From NCBI GenBank assembly GCA_024683255.1, contig JAIKYL010000128.1, positions 1 through 9,271 of the forward strand: 9,271 nt of DNA, read 5' to 3'. A program made the translations under genes and the position numbers. The stretch is from Bacteroidales bacterium (GTDB lineage: Bacteria; Bacteroidota; Bacteroidia; Bacteroidales; UBA932). Shown here in pieces: positions 1 to 5,708 of this stretch (position 1 is the stretch's first letter; each line of letters begins with the position of its first letter). The notes beneath the pieces were generated by a model. That model worked only from the letters and a program-made list of their open reading frames with translations. It was not told where the DNA came from and did not search any database.

Positions 1-297
1 GGAGACAAACCCTTCGTAACTAAGGATTTCGGCAAGTCCCTGGGTATTTCCCGCGTGAGCTTTGCCCCGCAGGAGAAGCTGCTGCCCATGCTGGGGACGG
101 TCCTTGGCGCCACCACCATTTTCTCCACCCTGGTGGCCCCGGCGGGCTCTTTCCACCTGGTGATGGACCGCGAGGTGGCCGAAAGCGAATGGTACGGCTG
201 CACGGACGGAACCACCACCTGCTATATGCGTCTTGCCACCCGGGACCTGCTGGACCGCTTCCTCCCCACCGTGCCGTTTCCGCTGACGCTGATATAG
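1..297 (+). CDS. Prolyl-tRNA editing protein, YbaK/PrdX family (3' part only)
   Basis: The reading frame is open from the first base to a TAG at 295-297, giving about 98 C-terminal residues. The start lies outside the window. The protein begins GDKPFVTKDFGKSLGISRVS, followed by SFAPQEKLLPMLGTVLGATT and later EWYGCTDGTTTCYMRL. This matches the C-terminal half of the YbaK / prolyl-tRNA synthetase-associated domain (PrdX, ProXp-ala-like). Known members are free-standing cytosolic enzymes that hydrolyse tRNA-Pro wrongly charged with Ala or Cys. The catalytic lysine of the family lies in the N-terminal half and cannot be seen here. It is the only gene in the window on the plus strand and points towards the tRNA-His gene. 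A GTG at 55-57 could be read as a start, but the conserved sequence upstream of it shows that it is internal. The family call is firm; the exact substrate is not. Confidence 0.85.
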   Translation, partial: GDKPFVTKDFGKSLGISRVSFAPQEKLLPMLGTVLGATTIFSTLVAPAGSFHLVMDREVAESEWYGCTDGTTTCYMRLATRDLLDRFLPTVPFPLTLI

Positions 298-314
298 CAC
301 GAACCATACGTTCT

Positions 315-457
315 CGTTGCAGGTACTCCTTATGACCGTAGCAGGTCTGAAAAGAGATGGAGCACCTGCGACGCTAAAATGCATATATGGCCGATTCCCG
401 TTGCCGGTCCCTACCCTAAAAGCAGACCTGCAACGTTTAAGCCTACTACCTGCCACG
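315..457. repeat. Mirrored array of six CGTNGCAGGT motifs
   Basis: Five exact matches to CGTNGCAGGT occur at 315-324 (+), 337-346 (+), 364-373 (-), 426-435 (-) and 448-457 (-). A sixth copy at 399-408 (+) has one mismatch (CGTTGCCGGT). The start-to-start spacings are 22, 27, 35, 27 and 22 bases and the orientations are + + - + - -, so the whole array is symmetric about position 386. Adjacent copies can fold into two hairpins, 337-373 and 399-435, each with 9 of 10 pairs and a 17-base loop. Alternatively, 337-349 can pair with 423-435 (12 of 13) in one long arm. It resembles a REP/BIME-type palindromic element, or the degenerate remains of an inverted duplication. Its function is unknown. Confidence 0.7.
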
Positions 458-531
458 CCTATTAGGGAGAGGGTAACGTGAGCGAAGCGGACAGGCGACT
501 CCTGCCTCCATCCAATCCACAAAAAACGCCA

Positions 532-597
532 AAAACGTGGACGGAACCGTTAATTCCGGCCTTCCATCCATGAAAACACCCCCAAAACGTGGACGGA
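532..597. repeat. Pair of 14-base direct repeats AAAACGTGGACGGA
   Basis: AAAACGTGGACGGA occurs identically at 532-545 and 584-597, a 52-base offset. Each copy is preceded by a similar C/T-rich stretch (CTCCATCCA near 505 and CTTCCATCCA near 561) and an A/C-rich spacer, so the pair looks like two diverged tandem units of roughly 50 bases. Within each unit the C/T-rich part can pair with the GTGGACGGA part, for example TCCAC at 516-520 with GTGGA at 537-541, and CCATCC near 564 with GGATGG at 595-600. The role is unknown. It sits immediately downstream of the tRNA-His terminator. Confidence 0.55.
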
Positions 598-605
598 TGG
601 CAAAG

Positions 606-635
606 AAAAAAGATCCTCACACGGAGAACCTTTTT
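606..635 (-). terminator. Rho-independent terminator of tRNA-His
   Basis: Read on the minus strand, GGTTCTC (630-624), loop CGTGT, and GAGGATC (618-612) form a seven-pair stem with two G-U pairs, followed by six T residues (611-606). A run of A before the stem can extend the pairing with the T tract. It begins about 10 bases after the tRNA 3' end. The plus-strand reading is also followed by TTTTT, so it could act in both directions, but the only plus-strand gene ends 300 bases away. Confidence 0.75.
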
Positions 636-639
636 AGAG

Positions 640-713
640 GGTGGATGATGGGGCTCGAACCCACGACACTCGGAACCACAATCCGATGCTCTACCAGCTG
701 AACTACATCCACC
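640..713 (-). tRNA. tRNA-His (anticodon GTG)
   Basis: The minus strand folds into a complete cloverleaf. The acceptor is GTGGATG (712-706) pairing with CATCCAC (647-641), the D arm is GTTC-AGCTGGTA-GAGC, and the anticodon stem TCGGA/TCCGA holds the loop TTGTGGT. The T arm is GTGGG-TTCGAGC-CCCAT. The anticodon GTG lies at 679-677 and reads His codons. The histidine hallmark is present: an extra G at position -1 (713) opposite discriminator C73 (640), the pair recognised by histidyl-tRNA synthetase. The CCA tail is not encoded; the bases after C73 are CTC, so CCA must be added after transcription. Confidence 0.97.
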
Positions 714-726
714 ATGTATGGGACTG

Positions 727-757
727 CAAATGTAGGGATTAATTTTGAATTAACAAA
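727..757 (-). promoter_or_regulatory. Bacteroidota-type promoter of tRNA-His
   Basis: On the minus strand, TTTG (757-754) is followed by a 19-base spacer and TACATTTG (734-727). This matches the -33 TTTG and -7 TAnnTTTG boxes known for the primary sigma factor of Bacteroides and relatives. The -7 box ends 13 bases before the G(-1) of tRNA-His, so the precursor would carry only a short 5' leader for RNase P. The promoter lies just after the stop of the NigD-like gene, and no hairpin terminator separates them, so read-through from the upstream operon is also possible. Confidence 0.8.
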
Positions 758-779
758 ATAAATCTGCTACTGCGGGGCC

Positions 780-1439
780 TTAGAAGGTGATGTATTCGTT
801 GTAAAGCTGATGGGTGTTTTTGACCACTTTGGGACCCACTATTTCATAAAGGGTCAGTCGAACCAGGCGGTTCTGTCCTTTGGGCGCGAGACCCGCGATA
901 GGGAAACTGTAGATGCAGTTAATCTTTTCCAGGGCATCACTGTCCATCTGGACAGGGTTCTCCCCGTTGCCGTCATGGATGAGCATGAGTTCCAGGTTAC
1001 CGGAGCTGGGATCGTCCTTGTACTCCATGAAAATCCTGTGAGCGTAGTTGGATTCTTTTTTACGGTAGTAGTCCATGTTGAGGTTAACGTAGCCGCCGCT
1101 GATGGTGCTGCCGTTCACCGTTATGGGGTCTTCGCCGGGAGACGGGGTCTCGCCCATCTCTGTGGGCTGGGAGATGATGCACTTGGTGTATTTCTTGAGC
1201 GTAATCTCGTAATCGGCATTCTCAATGTCGAAATTGATCAAGTAGCGTTCGCCGGTGGACCATTTCCTGTCCGTAATGTCGTTCTTAATGGTGTACAGCA
1301 CCCCGAAATCGCTCATCAGGGTGGTGTTGTCCCTGGCTGTGACCAGATCGTTCACATTGGTTACATAGTATTCGTCATTGATCCCGCAGGAAACGGCTGT
1401 GAGGGCGCAGGCAATGAGGGCGAGGATATATTTTCTCAT
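780..1439 (-). CDS. NigD-like lipoprotein
   Basis: This 219-residue protein has a lipoprotein signal: MRK, a hydrophobic stretch, and a lipobox AVSC with the lipidated cysteine at residue 18. Acidic residues follow soon after (D22, E23), which may matter for sorting to the surface as in Bacteroidota export signals. The body has the pattern of NigD-like proteins: a first beta-rich part with STGERYLINFDIEN (61-74) and YEITLKKYTKCII, then DPITVNG...ISGGYVNLNMDYY (104-125). The second part includes HRIFMEYKDD and LELMLIHDGNGENP (149-162), and ends with beta strands around RLVRLTLYEI. NigD was first seen next to a bacteriocin cluster in this group, but its molecular function is not known. The start ATG overlaps the stop of the upstream Fur-family gene in the sequence ATGA, so the two are probably translationally coupled. 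The family call rests on pattern recognition and is moderate; that it is a lipoprotein is firm. Confidence 0.65.
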   Translation of the reverse strand: MRKYILALIACALTAVSCGINDEYYVTNVNDLVTARDNTTLMSDFGVLYTIKNDITDRKWSTGERYLINFDIENADYEITLKKYTKCIISQPTEMGETPSPGEDPITVNGSTISGGYVNLNMDYYRKKESNYAHRIFMEYKDDPSSGNLELMLIHDGNGENPVQMDSDALEKINCIYSFPIAGLAPKGQNRLVRLTLYEIVGPKVVKNTHQLYNEYITF

Positions 1440-1888
1440 AGTAACTTTGATTTTCTTGTAGGACGTGCAATAAGTTGAATGTCAATATCTTCAATGGAGT
1501 ATCCCTTGAATTTGCGCCGTTTCAGGTGCGCGTTTACCAGGGTGGAAAGTTCGTCGTCCACCAGATCCCGGTACGTATGGTTTTCCCGGTCGTAGAGGTG
1601 GATGTGCTTGTAGGTGTTGACGTCGAAGAACATCTTGTTGGTGGCCGACAGGCGGCGTCCGTAGATGCGGAGGTCGGCCAGCTGGGACAGGATGTTGTAA
1701 ACGGAGGCCACCGTAACGCGGGAACCCTGCTGCAAAAGGGCTTCCCGCACCATATCGGCCGATGCGTGCCCCAGGTCCATCATGGCTTCGTGCACCGCCA
1801 GGCGCTGCCGGGTGGCCTTGAGGTTGTGCCGACGGAGCTGGGTTCGGAATTCGTCCAGCGTGGGGGTTGTATTAAGGGGAAGGGCCAT
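1436..1888 (-). CDS. Fur-family transcriptional regulator lacking cysteines
   Basis: This 150-residue protein has the Fur winged helix, with LKATRQRLAVHEAMM (23-37), a recognition region VTVASVYNILSQLADL (58-73) and FFDVNT (87-92) leading into the dimerisation domain. Classic Fur, Zur and PerR keep histidines of the HHDH type and usually CxxC pairs for structural zinc. Here the matching stretch is YKHIHLYDRENHTYRDL (93-109): no cysteine occurs anywhere in the protein, and the central aspartate of the histidine motif is isoleucine. The cysteine-poor layout recalls Irr, the haem-responsive branch of the family, but that is only a resemblance. It is therefore unclear which metal or ligand it senses. 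It begins one base after the recN stop and overlaps the NigD-like gene by four bases, so it is at the distal end of the long operon. Its targets are unknown; the coupled lipoprotein gene or its own operon are candidates. Confidence 0.85.
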   Translation of the reverse strand: MALPLNTTPTLDEFRTQLRRHNLKATRQRLAVHEAMMDLGHASADMVREALLQQGSRVTVASVYNILSQLADLRIYGRRLSATNKMFFDVNTYKHIHLYDRENHTYRDLVDDELSTLVNAHLKRRKFKGYSIEDIDIQLIARPTRKSKLL

Positions 1889-1889
1889 A

Positions 1890-3539
1890 CTATGCTAAAA
1901 GGGATTTGGCGTTGGCTATTGCCGCTTCCGTGACGGTGGCGCCGGAAAGCATCCGGGCGATCTCCCGGACACGGCCTTCCCGGTCCAGCTGCCGGATGGA
2001 AGTGACGTCTTCTTTCTTGGAAACCAGGTAATGGGCCTGGCCTTTGGCTGCAACCTGCGGCAGGTGAGTAATGGCAAACACTTGCATGTGGGAGCCCATC
2101 CGGCACACCAGGGAGCCCATTTTATCGGCCGCGCTGCCGGATACGCCCGTGTCAATCTCGTCAAAGACCAGGGTGGGCATCTGTGTATGCCGGGCCATCA
2201 GGGCTTTGAGACTGAGCATGATACGGGACAGTTCACCGCCGGAGGCCGATTTGGCCACATCGGAGAGCCGCTGCCCGGAGGCCGAGAAGAAGAAATCCAC
2301 CCGGTCTCCTCCGGAGGGACCAGCCGCAGCGCTTTCCAGGAAAACCTGGAAGACGGCGTGGTCCAGTTCCAGCTCCCGGAGTTGCCGCTGGAGTTCATCG
2401 GCAAAGGGTCCGGCCGCTTCCTGACGTTTCCGGTGCAGTTCGCCTGAAAGGGCGTTGTAGGCTATTTCCGCATCGTGAGCGGCCTTCTCCAGCTCCTGCT
2501 CCCTTTCGTCCAGATTGTCGGCTTCCTGCAAAAGGCTTTCCAGGCTGTCCCGCCGGGCAATGAGTTCCTGCAGAGAAGCGGCGCCGTGTTTTTTCAGGAG
2601 GCCATAGAGCTCTCCCAGGCGGTCTTCCACCCAGGTGAGGCGCTCCGGAGAAACGTCCGTCTGGCTGTTGGCCGATTCAATCTCGGCTTCAATGTCATCC
2701 AGCTCCACCCGGGCACTCTCAATGCGCTCCACCAGCGGAGAAAGGGAAGGGACAAAGCGTCCGGCCTTATCCAGGAGCTTTTCCGCTTCCCGGAGGCGCT
2801 GGGACAGGGAAGGTCCGTTCTGGTCTTCCCCTCCAAAGAGCGCTTCCGTGGCGCAGAGAGTCTCTTTGATTTCCTCCGCATGGGCAAGCTGATGCTGCTC
2901 CGTCTCCAGCTCTTCAAGCTCCCCGTCCCGGAGACCAGCACGGCTCAGCTGCTCAAACTGGGCGGCGTTGTAGTCCCGCTCCCGGAGGAGGGTATCCCTT
3001 TCATTGCGAAGCGTTTCCAACGCACGACGGGCATTCTGAAGCTGGCTCCAGGCGTTGGCGCAACGGGCGCGAAGCTCCTTGTTGCCGGCCTTCAGGTCCA
3101 GCGCTTCCAGACGGAAACGTTCGTCGGAAAGCTGCAGGGTCTGGTGCTGGGAATGGATGTCCACCAGGCGGGTGCTAAGCTCCTGCAGGACGGCCACGGA
3201 AACAGGTTCGTCGCCGGCAAAGCAGCGGGAGCGGCCGCTCTGGGCCACCACCCTCCTGAGGACCAGCATCCCGTCATCGTAAGGGATGTCGTTTTCCCGA
3301 AGAATCCGTTCCAGGGCCTCGTCCCTGCCGATTTCGAAGCTGGCTTCCACCACGCAGTTATCGGCGTGCGGGCCTACGATGGAGGCATCGGCCTTGGCAC
3401 CCAGAACCAGGGACAGCGCCCCCAGCAGGATGGACTTTCCGGCTCCCGTCTCTCCGGTAATAATGATGAGACCCTCCGGGAACGTGATGTCCAGAGAGTC
3501 TATCAGAATGTAATTGGAGACGTGAAGGCCGGAGAGCAT
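1890..3539 (-). CDS. recN: DNA repair protein RecN
   Basis: RecN is a cytosolic SMC-like ATPase that acts at DNA double-strand breaks, helping RecA-dependent recombination. All landmarks are present at the usual length of 549 residues: Walker A GETGAGKS (29-36), the Q-loop region DIHSQHQ (127-133), and a long charged coiled-coil arm (about 145-370). The ABC signature SASGGELSR (431-439), Walker B LVFDEID (457-463) and the H-loop in AITHLPQVAAKGQ (489-501) follow. The ATG at 3539 fits the family's N-terminus (MLSGLHVSNYILIDSLDI). The gene starts four bases after the rpoZ stop and ends one base before the Fur-family start. No LexA-like site or separate promoter is evident in the three-base gap, so it appears to be expressed with rpoZ and not from its own SOS promoter. 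Confidence 0.97.
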   Translation of the reverse strand: MLSGLHVSNYILIDSLDITFPEGLIIITGETGAGKSILLGALSLVLGAKADASIVGPHADNCVVEASFEIGRDEALERILRENDIPYDDGMLVLRRVVAQSGRSRCFAGDEPVSVAVLQELSTRLVDIHSQHQTLQLSDERFRLEALDLKAGNKELRARCANAWSQLQNARRALETLRNERDTLLRERDYNAAQFEQLSRAGLRDGELEELETEQHQLAHAEEIKETLCATEALFGGEDQNGPSLSQRLREAEKLLDKAGRFVPSLSPLVERIESARVELDDIEAEIESANSQTDVSPERLTWVEDRLGELYGLLKKHGAASLQELIARRDSLESLLQEADNLDEREQELEKAAHDAEIAYNALSGELHRKRQEAAGPFADELQRQLRELELDHAVFQVFLESAAAGPSGGDRVDFFFSASGQRLSDVAKSASGGELSRIMLSLKALMARHTQMPTLVFDEIDTGVSGSAADKMGSLVCRMGSHMQVFAITHLPQVAAKGQAHYLVSKKEDVTSIRQLDREGRVREIARMLSGATVTEAAIANAKSLLA

Positions 3540-3542
3540 GCC

Positions 3543-3884
3543 TTATTCGCCTTTGATGTCGATGGGGTTCTCGCTTTGGGCCTTGCGGTAGAACAGGTCT
3601 CCGTTCTCGAATTCGGCAATGGCCACCAGGTCCGGTTTGGGCTGGCGCTCGTAGTACTTGGAGATTTCAATCTGCTCCTTGTTCTCAAACACTTCTTCCA
3701 TGGTGTCACGGTCGTTGCGGAACTCTTCCAGTTTCTTGGTGAGTTCTTTCTTTTCCGCCATGGCAATCTGGTTGGCCCTCTTGTAGAGGATTACCACAGA
3801 TTCGTAAATATTGCCGGTGGGGGCGGCCAAATTCTTGATGTCGCGGGTGACCGTGTTCACGGGTACTTTTTTCTTGCTATCCAT
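3543..3884 (-). CDS. rpoZ: RNA polymerase omega subunit, Rpb6 family (Bacteroidota type)
   Basis: Omega binds the beta-prime subunit and helps assemble and stabilise RNA polymerase. The 113-residue protein shows the Bacteroidota form: NTVTRDIKNL (10-19), TGNIYESVVILYKRANQI (23-40), a charged helix, then EEVFENKEQIEISKYYER (63-80) and PKPDLVAIAEFENGDLFYR (82-100). The TGNIYE...KRANQI segment corresponds to the core Rpb6/omega fold. It follows bamD after 61 bases, the widest gap in the operon, and precedes recN by three bases. I see no clear TAnnTTTG box in that gap, so a separate promoter is possible but not shown. In many relatives the bamD-rpoZ pair is conserved, which supports the call. Confidence 0.9.
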   Translation of the reverse strand: MDSKKKVPVNTVTRDIKNLAAPTGNIYESVVILYKRANQIAMAEKKELTKKLEEFRNDRDTMEEVFENKEQIEISKYYERQPKPDLVAIAEFENGDLFYRKAQSENPIDIKGE

Positions 3885-3945
3885 AATATAATTCGTTGTT
3901 CTTATTAGTTTACACCGCCGGTTTCACAGAAGTTTCAAAAATCTT

Positions 3946-4773
3946 TTATTCGGCGGAGTCGTCCGGAGCGTCCGGGGCATCCTTGCCCAGGATGCTCTGC
4001 ACCTTGCGGTACAGGCCGTCCAATTCCTTGCGGTAATGGGACTCCGGATATTCGCCCACGAAGTTAAGGTAGTCGTCGACAAACACCAGGTAACGGTCCC
4101 GGCGCTTGCTGGCCACACTCAGGCGGGCATAGTTATAGGAAGCCATGGCGGTATAATACAGCACGTCTTCCCGGTAGAAATTATCGGCATTGGTCTTGAG
4201 CACGTTGCGGAGCTTAACCTGCGCGGCCAGATAGTCTTCCATGCGGTAATACAGCTTTCCGGCCTCAAAATCCTTCCGGTCCAGGCGGTCCTGCAAGTCG
4301 TGCATCATCTCTTTGCAGGCGGCCAGGTGGGCTTCATCTCCGGGGTGTTCCCGCTCATACTCTAAAATGGCGGCCATGCAGGTACGGGTGGGCATCTGGT
4401 CCAGTTCGTAGCGGTAGGTGGCGCGGTACATGCAATCCAGCCGATAGAACTCCGCATCGGGAGCGAAGGGGCTGCGCGGGAAGTTCTGGATAAAGCTGGC
4501 AAAGTTGCCTTCGGCCGTATAGAAATCCTTGTTGCGGTAGTTGGACATGCCCCAGTAGAACTGGACCGTGTCGTCGCGCGCCGTCCCGTTGGTGAGGACG
4601 GCCATGGATTCGAACAGCTGGGCTGCCCGGGCGAACTTCTTGTTCTGGTAATAATTCATGGCTGCCGCATACTTGGCTTCCACGTCGTTGGACGTGAGCA
4701 GGGTCTCGAACTTGCTGGCGCAGGCTCCTGCGGTTACCAGGATTGCTATGGCAGCTATCTTCAGGGTCTTCAT
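3946..4773 (-). CDS. bamD: Outer membrane assembly lipoprotein BamD
   Basis: BamD is the lipoprotein partner of BamA in the complex that folds beta-barrel proteins into the outer membrane. The 275-residue precursor has a signal peptide ending in AGAC, with the lipidated cysteine at residue 18. The rest is helical TPR-like repeats: KYAAAMNYYQNKKFARAAQL (34-53), VQFYWGMSNYRNKDFYTAEG (70-89), FIQNFPRSPFAPDAEF (94-109), AGKLYYRMEDYLAAQVKLRN (171-190), and a last unit ending in EYPESHYRKELDGLYRKVQS (241-260). The repeated 'FP.SP.APDAEF' and 'EYPESHYRKE' signatures are typical of the family. The C-terminal tail is short and acidic. It starts three bases after the trxB stop and is followed by rpoZ, a common arrangement in this phylum. 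BamA is not in the window. Confidence 0.92.
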   Translation of the reverse strand: MKTLKIAAIAILVTAGACASKFETLLTSNDVEAKYAAAMNYYQNKKFARAAQLFESMAVLTNGTARDDTVQFYWGMSNYRNKDFYTAEGNFASFIQNFPRSPFAPDAEFYRLDCMYRATYRYELDQMPTRTCMAAILEYEREHPGDEAHLAACKEMMHDLQDRLDRKDFEAGKLYYRMEDYLAAQVKLRNVLKTNADNFYREDVLYYTAMASYNYARLSVASKRRDRYLVFVDDYLNFVGEYPESHYRKELDGLYRKVQSILGKDAPDAPDDSAE

Positions 4774-4776
4774 CGT

Positions 4777-5706
4777 TTAACTGTTTTGTTCAATGAGGAA
4801 TTTTTCCGCATCCCGGGCGGCCATGCAACCCGATGCGGCGGCCGTTACGGCCTGACGGTACCGCGGATCCTGCACGTCGCCTGCGGCAAATACGCCGGGT
4901 ACGCTGGTGCAGGAGGTTTTTCCGTCGGTAATGATGTAGCCGGCTTCGTCCAGCGAAAGCCAGGGTGCGAACAGGGCCGATGAGGGAGAATGGCCGATGG
5001 CCAGGAAGAAACCGTCTATGTCAATGTCAAAGACCTTTCCGTCCTTCCTGAGCAGCCGGGCTCCCGTTACGCCCCATCCGTCACCCAGTACTTCCTGGGT
5101 GTTGCAGTTCCAGAGTACCTCTATATTATCTTTGGAGAGCACCTTTTTCTGCATGATGGGGGAGGCGCGGAAAACATCCCGCCGTACAATCATATATACC
5201 TTTTTGGCCAGTCCGGCCAGGTAGAGGGCTTCTTCACAGGCGGTGTCTCCGCCGCCCACCACGGCAACGGTTTTCTTGCGGAAGAAGAAGCCGTCGCAGG
5301 TGGCGCAGGCGCTCACGCCCGAGCCCTTGTATTTTTCTTCTGAAGGAAGGCCCAGATAGCGTGCCTGGGCGCCTGTGGCAATGATAAGGGTTTCCGCTTC
5401 CAGATCCGTCTCTCCGTCAATGACCACTTTGAAAGGCCGATTCCCCAGGTCTACGGCCGTGGCCGTACCCTGCCGGATATCGGCACCGAAACCGCGGGCC
5501 TGCTCCCGCATGGAGTCCATGAGGGTGTTGGCGTCCACTCCGCCCGGGAATCCGGGGAAATTCTCCACTATGGTGGTAGTGGTGAGCTGTCCGCCGGGCT
5601 GGATACCCTCGTACAGGACGGGGGAGAGATTGGCGCGGGAGGCGTAGATGGCTGCCGTGAAACCGGCCGGGCCGCCGCCCAGGATCAGGCACTTGACTTT
5701 TTCCAT
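4777..5706 (-). CDS. trxB: Thioredoxin-disulfide reductase
   Basis: TrxB is a cytosolic flavoenzyme that passes electrons from NADPH through FAD and a disulfide to thioredoxin. The 309-residue length is standard. Visible motifs are the FAD-binding GGGPAG (10-15), the redox-active CATC (134-137), the NADPH-binding GGGDTA (151-156), VRRDVFRAS (174-182), and the second FAD motif GVFAAGDVQD (271-280), followed by RQAVTAAASG (284-293). In VRRDVFR the arginines that bind the NADPH 2'-phosphate in E. coli TrxB are kept, while the preceding histidine is valine, a modest variation. Two bases separate it from the upstream LysM gene and three from bamD. A thioredoxin gene is not in the window. Confidence 0.97.
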   Translation of the reverse strand: MEKVKCLILGGGPAGFTAAIYASRANLSPVLYEGIQPGGQLTTTTIVENFPGFPGGVDANTLMDSMREQARGFGADIRQGTATAVDLGNRPFKVVIDGETDLEAETLIIATGAQARYLGLPSEEKYKGSGVSACATCDGFFFRKKTVAVVGGGDTACEEALYLAGLAKKVYMIVRRDVFRASPIMQKKVLSKDNIEVLWNCNTQEVLGDGWGVTGARLLRKDGKVFDIDIDGFFLAIGHSPSSALFAPWLSLDEAGYIITDGKTSCTSVPGVFAAGDVQDPRYRQAVTAAASGCMAARDAEKFLIEQNS

Positions 5707-5708
5707 GC

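Larger units (their letters stand above)
298..605. other. Convergent intergenic region rich in repeats, no gene seen
   Basis: This stretch lies between the end of the plus-strand editing gene and the 3' end of the minus-strand tRNA-His terminator. Neither flanking gene needs a promoter here. No reading frame has recognisable protein content; the longest ATG frame I noticed on the plus strand is 28 codons (379-465). I found no Bacteroidota-type TAnnTTTG box on the plus strand. The region contains two repeat structures listed separately: a mirrored array of a ten-base motif at 315-457 and a direct-repeat pair at 532-545 and 584-597. A small hairpin also lies at 541-559 (CGGAA, seven-base loop, TTCCG). 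It is not followed by a T run, so it does not look like a terminator. Confidence 0.6.

Noticed and set aside
315..457. CRISPR array or integron attC sites
   Set aside because: The motif is only ten bases, occurs in both orientations and has unequal short spacers. No cas or integrase genes are present, and attC core sequences are missing.
379..465. A 28-codon ATG-started frame inside the motif array
   Set aside because: Its sequence is proline-rich and unremarkable, it has no visible promoter, and its bases are explained by the mirrored motif array.
298..500. Known structured RNAs (tmRNA, RNase P RNA, SRP RNA, 6S RNA)
   Set aside because: None of the conserved core sequences of tmRNA, RNase P RNA or SRP RNA that I know is visible. 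6S RNA cannot be excluded by eye, but the layout does not suggest it.
510..521. DnaA-box-like sequence CAATCCACA
   Set aside because: It is a single copy matching only seven of nine positions of TTATCCACA, with no AT-rich unwinding region or replication genes nearby.
810..1933. Plus-strand frames opposite the NigD-like and Fur-like genes
   Set aside because: The minus-strand proteins have a lipobox and a winged helix respectively. The opposite frames show nothing comparable.
2475..3908. Long open frame of 477 codons on the plus strand opposite recN and rpoZ
   Set aside because: It is antisense to two firmly identified genes and has no domain I recognise. Long antisense frames are expected in GC-rich coding DNA.
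3885..3945. Possible promoter for rpoZ in the 61-base gap after bamD
   Set aside because: A TTTTTG is present as a candidate -33 element, but no TAnnTTTG box follows at the right distance, so I do not call it.
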